Source of the DNA: Lentilitoribacter sp. Alg239-R112
GTDB lineage: Bacteria > Pseudomonadota > Alphaproteobacteria > Rhizobiales > Rhizobiaceae
Reading direction: 5' to 3'
DNA: 64,000 bases
NCBI RefSeq assembly: GCF_900537175.1
Contig: NZ_LS999833.1
Span: forward strand, 992,001-1,056,000
Below are positions 52,868-61,726 of this stretch, piece by piece. Each line of letters opens with the position of its first letter. The first letter of the stretch is position 1. A model generated the notes under the pieces. That model saw only the letters and a program-made list of their open reading frames with translations. It did no database searches and was not told where the DNA came from. The translations under genes and the position numbers were made by a program.

Positions 52868-54003
52868 TCTATCGACCCAGCGCCATCATCCACATCGGCA
52901 TCTGGCGTAACATCTAGTACGCGTGCACGCATGGTCACTTGCGCAAGTCCCTGCTGGCAATCTGTCATGCAAGGCTCTGTTGCAATAGAATATTGCGGTT
53001 CGTCATTGCGATTATCGACAATGAAATTTTCTTCATTGGGTAGACGAATTTCACCGAAGTTGGATTTTGAAAGTTCAAACTCCTCATCATCGACGATGTC
53101 GTTCAGGTAAAGAAGATAGGCCGTTAATGCATAAACGTCATCATTGGATAATGAACGGGCATTGCCAAATGGCATGGCTCGATTTACATAATCAAACACA
53201 GTGGATAGATAGGGCCAATATGAACCGATCGTCTTTTCTGGACGTTCTTCGGTTAGTGTATCCTGACCGCCCGCCAATACAGGCCATCGATCTTTACCCT
53301 CACCAAAATCACCGTGGCAAACAGCGCAGTTATCAGTGTAGATCGGCTCACCTTGCGCGACGGTTCCTTTACCTTCGGGTAAACCTTTACCGTCTGGCCG
53401 AATGTCTATATCCCATGCAGAAATCTCCGCATCTAGAGCTTTACGTCCCAGATGAAATATACCGTGTTTTGGCACCACCACATCTTTTGCCTCTGTTGCT
53501 GTTGTTGTTGCAACTTCGGCCGCTGGTTCTGGTTTTCCAACTTCATCCGCGGCGTTCGATTTTTCCGTTACGGGTTCTACAACTGGAGCTTCTTCCCCAG
53601 CGATTTCTGTGCTCTCAGATGAGAATGTTTTTAAATATGCTATAAGATTGTCTCTGTCTTTTTGTTTTTTGAGACCTGCAAATGACATTCTGGTTTTTTT
53701 GATCATTTTTTTTGGTTTCGTTAGAAACTGATGCATTGTTTCATCATTCCAAACCAAACCTTCATCACCAGCAATTTTCATATTTTTGGAATATTTAAAA
53801 CCTTCAATACTCCCGGCTACCCTTCCAAAGACATCATTAAGTTGGGGTCCAACTTTGTTTTTGGCGCCATCACCTACTGCGTGGCAAGCTTTGCACTTTT
53901 TAAAAACCTTCTCGCCTTTTGCCGCATCTTGCGCTGTTGCAAGCCCGACTGCCGACAAAAATAATGCTAGAGCAAGAATGCTTGGTTTAAGAAATTTCAA
54001 CAT
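52864..54003 (-). CDS. soxD: Sulfane dehydrogenase cytochrome subunit
   Basis: A 379-residue dihaem cytochrome c. The first domain has CKACHAVGDGAKNKVGP (Cys37, Cys40) with the Met ligand in the KTRMSFAGL region. A long Glu/Pro/Ala-rich linker (EEAPVVEPVTEKSNAADEV and similar) leads to a second domain with DNCAVCHGDFGEGKDRWP, typical of SoxD. It accepts electrons from the SoxC molybdenum centre. The frame reaches a GTG at 54012; the ATG at 54003 is chosen since GGGAG is eight bases upstream. It overlaps soxC by 17 bases. Confidence 0.9.
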   Translation of the reverse strand: MLKFLKPSILALALFLSAVGLATAQDAAKGEKVFKKCKACHAVGDGAKNKVGPQLNDVFGRVAGSIEGFKYSKNMKIAGDEGLVWNDETMHQFLTKPKKMIKKTRMSFAGLKKQKDRDNLIAYLKTFSSESTEIAGEEAPVVEPVTEKSNAADEVGKPEPAAEVATTTATEAKDVVVPKHGIFHLGRKALDAEISAWDIDIRPDGKGLPEGKGTVAQGEPIYTDNCAVCHGDFGEGKDRWPVLAGGQDTLTEERPEKTIGSYWPYLSTVFDYVNRAMPFGNARSLSNDDVYALTAYLLYLNDIVDDEEFELSKSNFGEIRLPNEENFIVDNRNDEPQYSIATEPCMTDCQQGLAQVTMRARVLDVTPDADVDDGAGSIE

Positions 54004-55312
54004 TTTCAGCACTCCCGTCGGCTTTAATATGCCAGGTTTGGATAGAATTGTTATGATAGATAGAACTTACACCGCGCTCTTTTCGCAATGCGTTTTTCGT
54101 AGGCTGGATATTTCCCATTTCATCAATCGCCCTGCTTTGCAAAAATAACTCAGAGCCATCCCAGTCAAAATCATGGTAAAAACGATGCATCGATTTATCA
54201 AAGCTTGGTCCGTCTAGGCGGGCCGTTTTCCAGTTACGGCCACCATCGATAGAGACGTCGACACGTTTGATTTTTCCATACCCTGACCACGCCACACCGG
54301 TTAAAACGGTTGCGCCTTTTCCATGAGTAATCGGCGCTTGGGGGCTTGGATTTGTGATGACTGATTTAACATCCATCGTCCACGTAAACCGTCTGGCTTT
54401 TCCATCTTCCAAAAGGTCGGTGTATTTGGAGGTTTCTTCACGATGATGCCAAGGTTGATCGCCAACTTCTAAACGGCGCAACCACTTGACCCACATATTG
54501 CCTTCCCAGCCCGGAACAACCAGCCGAACAGGATAACCTTGTTCCGGGCGCAGGGCTTCACCATTCATCTTGAACGCAACAAGACAATCGTCCAAGGCTT
54601 TTTCCATTGGTATAGAGCGCGTCATAGCCGCAGCATCCGCACCTTCTGCAAGCAACCACTTTCCTTCAGGTTTAATACCAGCTTCATTAAGCAGATGTTT
54701 TAACGGTACGCCCGTATACATCACATTATGGATCATACCGTGGGTGAATTGGCAGCCATTTAACTGAGCGCCACGCCATTCCATCCCGGAGTTAGCAGCA
54801 CACTCAAGGAAATAGATTCTGTTCTCACGAGGGAAGCGCTTTATATCTTCAAGAGTAAACACTAGAGGTATATCTACCAAACCATTGATCATAAGGCGGT
54901 GATCTTCAGGAGCAATCTCAGCAATACCGCCATGATGCCGCTCAAAGCACAAACCATTTGGCGTGATAATACCATCCAGCTCATGCAGTGGCGTAAAGTT
55001 AACTGATGATTTTGGATCGGCGGTTAACCATGCCACATCGCGGCGAACAACATTTTTTTCAAATTCAGAAGGCACACCATAAGGCGCAGCATCCACTCCA
55101 TCTCCTAGATACCGGTTCCAATCCTGTACGTCAGTGATCAGCGGTTCGGGCGTCGCAGCCTTTGTCCCGTTGGAAGCTAAAAGGCTAGTTGCAGCGGCGG
55201 CGCTGCCAGCCAAAGCAGTCTTTGACAATAAAGATCGTCGGCTGGGGTTTTCTAATTGCTCAGTTTTTTCACTCTTTTCGAGTGGAAGATGATTATTATA
55301 TTTGTCCGGCAT
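53987..55312 (-). CDS. soxC: Sulfane dehydrogenase molybdopterin subunit
   Basis: A 441-residue member of the sulfite-oxidase family with a twin-arginine signal (PSRRSLLSKTALAGSAAAAT). The Mo-binding cysteine is in YFLECAANSGMEW. DLLEDGKARRFTWTMD and the C-terminal Mo-co dimerisation domain (VDVSIDGGRNWKTARLDG) follow. With SoxD it oxidises the sulfane sulfur bound to SoxY by six electrons, allowing complete thiosulfate oxidation without sulfur globules. GGAGG lies about six bases before the ATG. A near copy of a motif from the soxX promoter region precedes it. Confidence 0.92.
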   Translation of the reverse strand: MPDKYNNHLPLEKSEKTEQLENPSRRSLLSKTALAGSAAAATSLLASNGTKAATPEPLITDVQDWNRYLGDGVDAAPYGVPSEFEKNVVRRDVAWLTADPKSSVNFTPLHELDGIITPNGLCFERHHGGIAEIAPEDHRLMINGLVDIPLVFTLEDIKRFPRENRIYFLECAANSGMEWRGAQLNGCQFTHGMIHNVMYTGVPLKHLLNEAGIKPEGKWLLAEGADAAAMTRSIPMEKALDDCLVAFKMNGEALRPEQGYPVRLVVPGWEGNMWVKWLRRLEVGDQPWHHREETSKYTDLLEDGKARRFTWTMDVKSVITNPSPQAPITHGKGATVLTGVAWSGYGKIKRVDVSIDGGRNWKTARLDGPSFDKSMHRFYHDFDWDGSELFLQSRAIDEMGNIQPTKNALRKERGVSSIYHNNSIQTWHIKADGSAENVEIS

Positions 55313-55336
55313 TCATGTCCTCCTGAAGATAAATAT

Positions 55337-55351
55337 AATATATTCAAAAAA
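55337..55351 (-). promoter_or_regulatory. Motif shared between the soxC and soxX upstream regions
   Basis: On the minus strand this reads TTTTTTGAATATATT, matching TTTTTTGAATGTATT upstream of soxX (59475-59489) at 14 of 15 bases but in the opposite orientation relative to the genes. It lies 25-39 bases before the soxC ATG. It may be a half-site for the same regulator; it is AT-rich. Confidence 0.3.
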
Positions 55352-55393
55352 CACTATATATCAAGTGATTTTAACCTCTCCATCAATCCTCAA

Positions 55394-57094
55394 TTAGCCC
55401 GCAACCGTCACACTTTCATTCTTCGGCATATTGATTATCTGTTTTTTCGTAATGTAATCTTCCATAAGATCGTAGATCGCGGGTCCTTCAACTCCCTCAT
55501 TAACCGAGGCCCAGCCAGCAACCACATAATTACGCGATGCTTCCAATAATTCGCCGGTTTTAAGCAAGGTCATATTGCTTATCCGATTGCCAATTTCATT
55601 TGCTGGAGCGCATGTATAGCCCATACCGCCCACACGGACCATATCGCCACCTTGCTGAAAGAACGGATCTTTATTGAAGAGGTTGTCACAAACATCCTCC
55701 AATATTTCCTTGAGTTGTGCGCCGGAGAATTCTAATCTGTAGACACTTGGGTAATTCATACTTGTTTGGTTATAGAGATCATCAATCGTGATATCTTGAC
55801 CGGGTAGAAGGGTTGTCCCCCAACGGAAGCCTGGTGACAGAGATATCTCCGCATCCCGTTCTTCGATCAGCCCTTCGCAAATCAAATCATCCCACGTACC
55901 GTTAAAATTGCCACGGCGATATAATAATCCTTCGGTCTTGCCGATTATGCGATTACACTCAGCTTCATAAGGTGCGCGTACTTCGTCAATTTTAGCGCTC
56001 ATTTCCGCATCTGGCTTTATGACATCAGAAAATATTGGTATCAGATATGATGAAAAATCGACGACTTTTCCACCCTGAACATCAAGGTCGACCCGTCCCA
56101 AATATTTGCCATGCGAACCCGAAGATAAAACCAGAGTGGAACCGATTTCGATGGCTTTGGGAACTGCGTCATGTGTGTGGCCAGTCAAAATAACGTCGAT
56201 GCCAGACACTACTGTTGCCAGTTTCTGGTCAACATCAAAGCCGTTATGAGATAGTAATACAACAACATCTGCACCAGCGGTACGGGCTGCATCAACATTC
56301 TCCTGAATAACTTCAGGCCGTATTCCAAAAGACCAATTGGGTATCATCCACCGCGGGTTTGCAATTGGCGTATAAGGCATTGCCTGGCCGATAACCGCAA
56401 TTTTGCTCCCACCTTTTTCGTAAAATGCAGTATGCTCGAATACCGGCTCGTCCCACTCCGTATCAAAAATATTACTCGCTAGAAATGGATAACCCATATC
56501 ATCGATAATCTCTTCCACACGATCTTGCCCAAATGTAAATTCCCAATGCCCGACCATCGCATCGGGCTTTAGAAGTTTCATACAGTCGACCATATCCTGA
56601 CCATTTGTCTTTAACGATGTGTATGAGCCTTGCCATGTATCACCGCCGTCTAACAACAAGACGCTATCATCACCGCGATCAGCGCGAATAGCTTTGATGA
56701 TAGTTGCCGTGCGATCTAAGCCTCCAAGTTTGCCGTACGTGCGCGCTAAGTCCACATAATCCACCATTGTATGCGCGTAAGCGAGCGGGGAACCCTTGTC
56801 TATGCCAAAATGTGATAGAAAAGTTTCACCTACCAAATGCGGCGGAATACCCTCAAAAGCCCCTACTCCGATATTTGTATCTGGCGGACGGAAATAAACT
56901 GGTTTTAACTGTGCATGCACGTCAGTGATATGCAGCAACGTTACTTTACCTTTAGCATCAAACTTGAGAAGGTCATCCTGTGTAATTTTTTGCTGAGCAA
57001 GAGCGCGTGTTGCATTGCCTAAATATCCGGCTGATGCCGAGAGCGCTGCACCTGCAATGGCTGTGTATTGCAAAAAATCACGACGAGTAACCAT
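55394..57094 (-). CDS. soxB: Thiosulfohydrolase SoxB
   Basis: A 566-residue di-manganese hydrolase of the 5'-nucleotidase fold. Twin-arginine signal (MVTRRDFLQYTAIAG, cleavage near LAQQ). Metal motifs are HITDVHAQLKPVYF, LLDGGDTWQGSYTS, MVGHWEFTFG and TGHTHDAVP. It releases sulfate from the SoxY-bound sulfonate. The open frame reaches 57133, but with GAGAG seven bases before 57094 that ATG is preferred. Confidence 0.93.
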   Translation of the reverse strand: MVTRRDFLQYTAIAGAALSASAGYLGNATRALAQQKITQDDLLKFDAKGKVTLLHITDVHAQLKPVYFRPPDTNIGVGAFEGIPPHLVGETFLSHFGIDKGSPLAYAHTMVDYVDLARTYGKLGGLDRTATIIKAIRADRGDDSVLLLDGGDTWQGSYTSLKTNGQDMVDCMKLLKPDAMVGHWEFTFGQDRVEEIIDDMGYPFLASNIFDTEWDEPVFEHTAFYEKGGSKIAVIGQAMPYTPIANPRWMIPNWSFGIRPEVIQENVDAARTAGADVVVLLSHNGFDVDQKLATVVSGIDVILTGHTHDAVPKAIEIGSTLVLSSGSHGKYLGRVDLDVQGGKVVDFSSYLIPIFSDVIKPDAEMSAKIDEVRAPYEAECNRIIGKTEGLLYRRGNFNGTWDDLICEGLIEERDAEISLSPGFRWGTTLLPGQDITIDDLYNQTSMNYPSVYRLEFSGAQLKEILEDVCDNLFNKDPFFQQGGDMVRVGGMGYTCAPANEIGNRISNMTLLKTGELLEASRNYVVAGWASVNEGVEGPAIYDLMEDYITKKQIINMPKNESVTVAG

Positions 57095-57198
57095 TTTCAT
57101 TCTCTCAAATTTAAAAACACATAGACAAGCCAACGAGATAGATATTCATCATATACTCGGCGGATATAGTTTATTGGAAGGGCAAGATGCCCAACCAA

Positions 57199-58056
57199 TT
57201 AGTTTCTAATCGCTGGTGTTTCCACTGAAAGCCCTGTCCCACGCCATGTCACGTAGACTTCGAGCGCCATCAATTCGTCAGAAAAAGCTGCCGGATACTC
57301 CGCACGCGTGTCCCGAATACAACCCCTAAAACGATTGTGAACTGATACCAAATCAGATTGCTTCAAACGATATGTCGGAAAACCATTCAGCTGCCCCTGA
57401 CTAAGGTGATCAGCACGAATGCGATTACCCGCATTTTGTTCATGACAGGATGCGCATGATAAATTAAGTTGACCTGTACGAGTATAGTATTTTTCCTTGC
57501 CGCGATCCCACCATGACTGCATATCACCAACACTTAGATCAAGTGCAACAGGCATTCCAAGAGACTGATTTTTAATGTATGCGGTAAGTGGCTTCTGGCC
57601 GCCTTTATCAAAAGCATAAGGTTCTGCACCCATGTTTTCTTCGCGGCATTGATTAATTTTCAACTCGATATTGATCGGCTTATTATTCTTTGCGTCCCAT
57701 TTAGGATAATTGGAACCAACACCCTTCATGCTTTCAGCGGCATCGCCATGGCAACTGGCACAAGATTTACCTGCGCTACCCTCGACCTTGTTCCAAAGTG
57801 CCTCGCCCTCTTCAACACGTAGCATCCCTGGATTATCGAAACTATCTGACTGAAGAGCACGCGTTTCGGAGGTTCTATATCTCCAACCAGAAATAACCTC
57901 ATCCACCGGATGACCTTCCGGCGCTTTGGTAAGAGTCGTCATTTCAATCTCACCATCTATAATCAATTCCTGATCCACAGGATCGGCATTCACTGCTGAA
58001 ACAGTTCCCAAGACTGCAGCGCTAGCAATCAATATTTTGCTTATAGTAACTTTCAA
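57199..58056 (-). CDS. soxA: SoxA, dihaem cytochrome of the SoxAX complex
   Basis: A 285-residue exported cytochrome. Haem sites at Cys99-Cys102 and Cys201-Cys204 (both CASCH), so it is a dihaem SoxA. Cys246 in RFRGCIRDTRAEYP is the position of the active-site cysteine persulfide ligand. The start is TTG at 58056: GGAGGG is six bases upstream and the nearby ATG is out of frame. With SoxX it couples thiosulfate to the SoxY cysteine. About 100 bases separate it from soxB. Confidence 0.92.
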   Translation of the reverse strand: MKVTISKILIASAAVLGTVSAVNADPVDQELIIDGEIEMTTLTKAPEGHPVDEVISGWRYRTSETRALQSDSFDNPGMLRVEEGEALWNKVEGSAGKSCASCHGDAAESMKGVGSNYPKWDAKNNKPINIELKINQCREENMGAEPYAFDKGGQKPLTAYIKNQSLGMPVALDLSVGDMQSWWDRGKEKYYTRTGQLNLSCASCHEQNAGNRIRADHLSQGQLNGFPTYRLKQSDLVSVHNRFRGCIRDTRAEYPAAFSDELMALEVYVTWRGTGLSVETPAIRN

Positions 58057-58105
58057 AACATTCCCTCCCGAATGTGACGCTTATCAAACGCCAACCTAGA
58101 TAGAT

Positions 58106-58429
58106 CTAGCTCACAGTTATTTCTTTCTCACTGGTGTAGACGCTGCCATCATCATCAGTCCAAGAGAATTTAAACGTACCAGATTCATTCATTCTAACCG
58201 TAAATTCAACATAAGGATTTGCTGAAACAGCAGCATGCACATCGGCAGAAAAAACGAGCACACCGTTAAACGTTGCTTCGAATTTATTTATGATTTTACG
58301 AGGGATAAGTTTGCCCTCTTTATCTTTACGCTGGCCTGATTCCATTTTGTGGCTGATCAGCGTTTTAATTGTAATGACCTCTCCAGCCTCGGCTGTTTTG
58401 GGTACTTTTACACGTGGTTTAGATGCCAT
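58106..58429 (-). CDS. soxZ: SoxZ, carrier subunit partner
   Basis: A 107-residue protein of normal SoxZ length with no signal peptide. Segments KPRVKVPKTAEAGEVITIK, GVLVFSADVHAAVSANPYVE and FSWTDDDGSVYTSEKEI are typical. It forms the SoxYZ carrier and is co-exported with SoxY. AGGAG lies six bases before the ATG. Confidence 0.93.
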   Translation of the reverse strand: MASKPRVKVPKTAEAGEVITIKTLISHKMESGQRKDKEGKLIPRKIINKFEATFNGVLVFSADVHAAVSANPYVEFTVRMNESGTFKFSWTDDDGSVYTSEKEITVS

Positions 58430-58446
58430 TCTCGTTCTCCTTCAGA

Positions 58447-58902
58447 TCAACCGCCACATCCGCCGATAGTGACCTTAACCTGCTTCTTATCCATAAATAC
58501 TGATCCGTCGGCCATTTTTGCAACTGCAATAACATTTTGTGTTCTTGCTAGACGCATACGCGTTGTTGCACTTGCAGATCCGCTCAAAGCCGTAAAGTGA
58601 AACTGCACGACATCCGGCGAAGGATTGTCTTCTGCAAAAATTGCTACGAATTCCACCATATCGCCGTCGACCATTTTACTGTCGACAGACACACCAACGG
58701 GAACGGTATTTCCGTTTTCCGCAATTTCCGGTGCTGTTAAGGTAACCTTACCCATTTCAGGCATCTTGCCACCGGTAAGTGCCAATATAGCTTGTTCAGT
58801 TTCTTGGACTCCTGCCCAGCTTGATGATACGCTCAAACCAGAGGCTGCGAACGCTGCTGCGCCTGCAGAAAGTGTGAGAGCTTGTCGGCGTGTAAGTTTC
58901 AT
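58447..58902 (-). CDS. soxY: SoxY, sulfur carrier subunit
   Basis: A 151-residue carrier with a twin-arginine signal (LTRRQALTLSAGAAAF). It ends in the carrier arm VTIGGCGG, whose Cys149 holds the sulfur intermediate. Spaced 17 bases from soxZ. Confidence 0.94.
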   Translation of the reverse strand: MKLTRRQALTLSAGAAAFAASGLSVSSSWAGVQETEQAILALTGGKMPEMGKVTLTAPEIAENGNTVPVGVSVDSKMVDGDMVEFVAIFAEDNPSPDVVQFHFTALSGSASATTRMRLARTQNVIAVAKMADGSVFMDKKQVKVTIGGCGG

Positions 58903-58916
58903 TGCCGTTTCCTTTT

Positions 58917-59378
58917 CTATTCTTTCAGCGTACTTAAATACGCGATTACATCCTCAATTTGCTCAGCACTCAGGATGGTTTTGCCAATCAGGTCTTTGCG
59001 GACATCTTGACCAACTTCCAGAGAATAAAATCCTGGCATAACAGTTTCATCCCCGAATACGGCCTTAGAGTTAACCAAAATTGCGCGCAATTGCTGTGGC
59101 TCCCAACGATCGGCAACACCATCCATCTCAGGACCAACATCACCATGAAATAGCTGCTTGACCATGTCTTTATTTGCATGACAGGCCAGACAATTACCCA
59201 ATTTTTTATTGCCAAAAACAGTCGCACCTACCTCTGCATTGCCTGCGGAACCTGTCAGCGACATAGCAACCTCGCCGTCGACAATGGTTACATTTTCCGG
59301 CGCTATAATTTCTGCGTTAGATATCGAAGTTCCGGCAAGCAAAAAAATTGCCGCAATCATCCCTCTACGAAAGATCAT
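58917..59378 (-). CDS. soxX: SoxX, monohaem cytochrome of the SoxAX complex
   Basis: A 153-residue exported cytochrome c. Signal MIFRRGMIAAIFLLAGTSIS ending NA; haem site GNCLACHANK (Cys63, Cys66, His67) and the Met ligand in ETVMPGFYSL. The TTG at 59393 is in frame, but GGAGG seven bases before 59378 makes the ATG the start. First gene of the structural sox run after the soxX-soxW gap. Confidence 0.92.
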   Translation of the reverse strand: MIFRRGMIAAIFLLAGTSISNAEIIAPENVTIVDGEVAMSLTGSAGNAEVGATVFGNKKLGNCLACHANKDMVKQLFHGDVGPEMDGVADRWEPQQLRAILVNSKAVFGDETVMPGFYSLEVGQDVRKDLIGKTILSAEQIEDVIAYLSTLKE

Positions 59379-59478
59379 AGATTGTTCCTCCAAAATTTGG
59401 TGCGACCCTCCGACGCACCACTCCTCAATTGAACGCTAACCTTAATCGAATTCAGAATCAATGCATAAATTGCATTTT

Positions 59479-59492
59479 TTGAATGTATTCAA
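59479..59492. promoter_or_regulatory. Candidate SoxR operator upstream of soxX
   Basis: A perfect palindrome TTGAAT-GT-ATTCAA in the soxW-soxX intergenic region, about 100 bases before the soxX ATG. In Paracoccus the ArsR-type SoxR binds the soxW-soxX and soxS-soxV intergenic regions, so the location is as expected. I found only a half-site-like ATTGAAAT in the soxS-soxV gap. Confidence 0.5.
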
Positions 59493-59497
59493 TAAAC

Positions 59498-60082
59498 TTA
59501 TTCGACGATAAGCTTACCTGCCGCTCGTGCTTCCTCGATTTTGCGTGCGTGATACTTCTGGAAATGCTCTTCGCCTTCATAACCTTTTTCATTAACCCAT
59601 TTAAACATATCTAAGAATGTCCATTTGCCAAACGCACCGGGCATCTTTGAAACAGCAATATCTGTCGTCGTCTTCCCTTCTTCAGTCCTTTCCGGCAAGA
59701 ACATCATTGTAGGTGTGAACACTATGCCCCATTTTCTCGCGGCAGTTTTTTCCGTAAGGGTTTCTCCATCGGTATCGATGACTTCTTCATCACCAAATAA
59801 ATTGAATTGCACTACATTAAAGTTGGCCTTGATGTAATCAGCCACTTCTGGATCGCTCAATAATTCCTCGTGCATCTTTGCACAGTAAATACAGCCGCGT
59901 TGCTCAAATATGATAACGAGCCGTTTCCCCTCTTCGCTCGCTGTTTCTATATCTTCTGCGACATCCTTGAATGTGAGTGAAAACCAGTCTTGCTTATGCA
60001 AACCGTCTTCACCAATTGTGCCGGCGTGCGCGTTGCTCACAGTAGTGAACATCACAAATAAATAACAAAGAACATATTTCAT
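59498..60082 (-). CDS. soxW: SoxW-type periplasmic thioredoxin
   Basis: A 194-residue thioredoxin-fold protein with a signal peptide (MKYVLCYLFVMFTTVSNAHA) and redox pair in EQRGCIYCAKMH (Cys64, Cys67). It takes electrons from SoxV in the periplasm and reduces Sox carrier or cytochrome thiols. AGGA lies six bases before the ATG. It lies eight bases after soxV. Confidence 0.88.
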   Translation of the reverse strand: MKYVLCYLFVMFTTVSNAHAGTIGEDGLHKQDWFSLTFKDVAEDIETASEEGKRLVIIFEQRGCIYCAKMHEELLSDPEVADYIKANFNVVQFNLFGDEEVIDTDGETLTEKTAARKWGIVFTPTMMFLPERTEEGKTTTDIAVSKMPGAFGKWTFLDMFKWVNEKGYEGEEHFQKYHARKIEEARAAGKLIVE

Positions 60083-60090
60083 AATTTATC

Positions 60091-60825
60091 CTATCCGATG
60101 GTTGCGAAACTGGGAAAAGTTTCAAGCAGCCACTGAGCTATACGTGACATGCTGCCTGTTATGAATAAAATTCCGGTCAACACCAAAAGCAGACCCATAG
60201 CGATTTCGACCTTTCTCAGATGCTTTTTAAATTTGCTGACGATGCTTAAAAACCTGCCGACAAACAACGCGGCGAGCATAAATGGAATACCAATTCCTAA
60301 TGAGTATGCACCCAACAATGCCGCACCCCTCAAAGCGGTGCCTTCGCTACCTGCAACAAATAAAATTGCAGCCAGCACCGGACCTACACATGGGGTCCAG
60401 CCAAATGCGAATGCTAGCCCCATAATATAGGAACCGATAAAACCTGTACTATCGCGCTTAACCTCTACGCGTGCTTCTCGATAGAGCAAACCAATCTTAA
60501 ATAGACCGAGAAAATGAAGCCCCATTATGATGATTAAAGAACCTGCGATAATGGCCAACGTATCGAAATGTTGCGCTATTGATTGTCCAATGAAACTCGC
60601 CGTTGCACCTAGAGCTACGAAGACAGTTGAAAATCCGAGAACGAAAAAAAATGACGCAAGGAATATGCGGCGGGCAGTCCCTTTATTAATGGAATCATCA
60701 CTTAGTTCACTAAAACTGATCCCTGCCAGATATGCCAAATAAGGCGGTACGATTGGCAAAACACACGGCGATATAAACGACAATAGGCCCGCTAAAATTG
60801 CTCCGCCAATCCCAATATCAAGCAT
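60091..60825 (-). CDS. soxV: SoxV, CcdA/DsbD-type electron transfer membrane protein
   Basis: A 244-residue protein with six membrane helices of the CcdA family. ISPCVLPIVPPYLAYLAG and FGWTPCVGPVLAAILF carry the two conserved redox cysteines. It moves reducing power from cytoplasmic thioredoxin to periplasmic SoxW. GGAGAG precedes the ATG. First gene on the minus strand, divergent from soxS. Confidence 0.9.
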   Translation of the reverse strand: MLDIGIGGAILAGLLSFISPCVLPIVPPYLAYLAGISFSELSDDSINKGTARRIFLASFFFVLGFSTVFVALGATASFIGQSIAQHFDTLAIIAGSLIIIMGLHFLGLFKIGLLYREARVEVKRDSTGFIGSYIMGLAFAFGWTPCVGPVLAAILFVAGSEGTALRGAALLGAYSLGIGIPFMLAALFVGRFLSIVSKFKKHLRKVEIAMGLLLVLTGILFITGSMSRIAQWLLETFPSFATIG

Positions 60826-60931
60826 ATTCTCTCCCCACTAGGTATTTGTTTATGTTTTTACAGGGCAGGCATAGAAAACATATGGATTTTACTATATATT
60901 GAAATCTGGAAATCGCAACGGGAAAATATAA
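60826..60931. promoter_or_regulatory. Divergent soxV-soxS promoter region
   Basis: An AT-rich 106-base gap between oppositely oriented genes must hold both promoters. Only an ATTGAAAT half-site resembling the soxX palindrome is visible. In Paracoccus this gap is one of two SoxR binding regions. Confidence 0.4.
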
Positions 60932-61327
60932 ATGCATCTGGAACTCAAAATATTCAGGCATTTTGCCATCGGCTACACAGCTTTAATTGCTATGTTTTCC
61001 GACGGTCGAGCTGCTGAACTTATTATGCTGGAGCAGCCTGGCTGTGCATGGTGTCAGCGCTGGCATCAGGAAATAGGCAGCATCTACCCAAAGACAGGTG
61101 AAGGATTAAAAGCACCATTGCGGCAAGTTAATATACACCAGCCTTGGCCTGAAGATTTAGCCAACATAAAAAAGGAACGCTTCACACCGACTTTTATTGT
61201 TGTATCCAATGGAGTTGAGATTGGTAGGTTAAGAGGATATACAGGGGATGAATTTTTCTGGTATTTATTAAATGAAGTACTGGATAAATTGCCTGATCCT
61301 TCAGGCCTGAGTAAAGATAATTCCTAG
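60932..61327 (+). CDS. soxS: SoxS-type thioredoxin
   Basis: A 131-residue thioredoxin-like protein with an N-terminal signal and the motif EQPGCAWCQRWH (Cys38, Cys41), followed by KERFTPTFIVVSNG with the cis-Pro. In Paracoccus SoxS reactivates the Sox carrier. It is divergent from soxV and followed after 12 bases by soxR. Confidence 0.85.
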   Translation: MHLELKIFRHFAIGYTALIAMFSDGRAAELIMLEQPGCAWCQRWHQEIGSIYPKTGEGLKAPLRQVNIHQPWPEDLANIKKERFTPTFIVVSNGVEIGRLRGYTGDEFFWYLLNEVLDKLPDPSGLSKDNS

Positions 61328-61339
61328 GGTAAAACGAAT

Positions 61340-61693
61340 ATGGCACTACCAAAATTGGACCCCAATGCAAGCCCCGCTGAACTTGCGGAGCTTTTAGCAC
61401 AAGCAAAAAAGGCAAGTGAGCTTCTAAAAGCGCTCTCTCATGAGACGCGATTGCTTATCCTATGCTTATTGTCGGAGGGTGAAAAATCTGTTGGAGAGCT
61501 TGAAGAAATCATGTCTATGCCGCAAGCAGCGGTTTCACAGCAACTTGCACGTTTGCGTTTTGACCGACTTGTAACAACACGTCGAGAAGGTCGCATTATT
61601 TACTACAGCATAGCCAGCGCAGAAGTTGGTGGAATTATTGAACAATTATATGGGTTATTTTGCGCACCAGTGAGGCCTGATCAAAATCAATGA
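61340..61693 (+). CDS. soxR: SoxR, ArsR-family repressor of sox genes
   Basis: A 117-residue winged-helix regulator. KALSHETRLLILCLLSEGEKS then VGELEEIMSMPQAAVSQQLARL is the DNA-binding part and TTRREGRIIYYSIAS the wing. It lacks an ELCVC metal site, as expected for SoxR. It binds the sox intergenic regions and releases them when sulfur compounds are present, probably through its cysteine pair including one near the C-terminus (FCAPV). Confidence 0.88.
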   Translation: MALPKLDPNASPAELAELLAQAKKASELLKALSHETRLLILCLLSEGEKSVGELEEIMSMPQAAVSQQLARLRFDRLVTTRREGRIIYYSIASAEVGGIIEQLYGLFCAPVRPDQNQ

Positions 61694-61726
61694 TATAATA
61701 TTCTTGCATTTGGGAGGGTGCGAAAT

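Noticed and set aside
53067..53645. A long plus-strand frame opposite soxD (192 codons)
   Set aside because: It lies wholly antisense to a well-supported soxD with both haem motifs, and its His/Leu/Arg-rich translation looks like a shadow of the SoxD linker.
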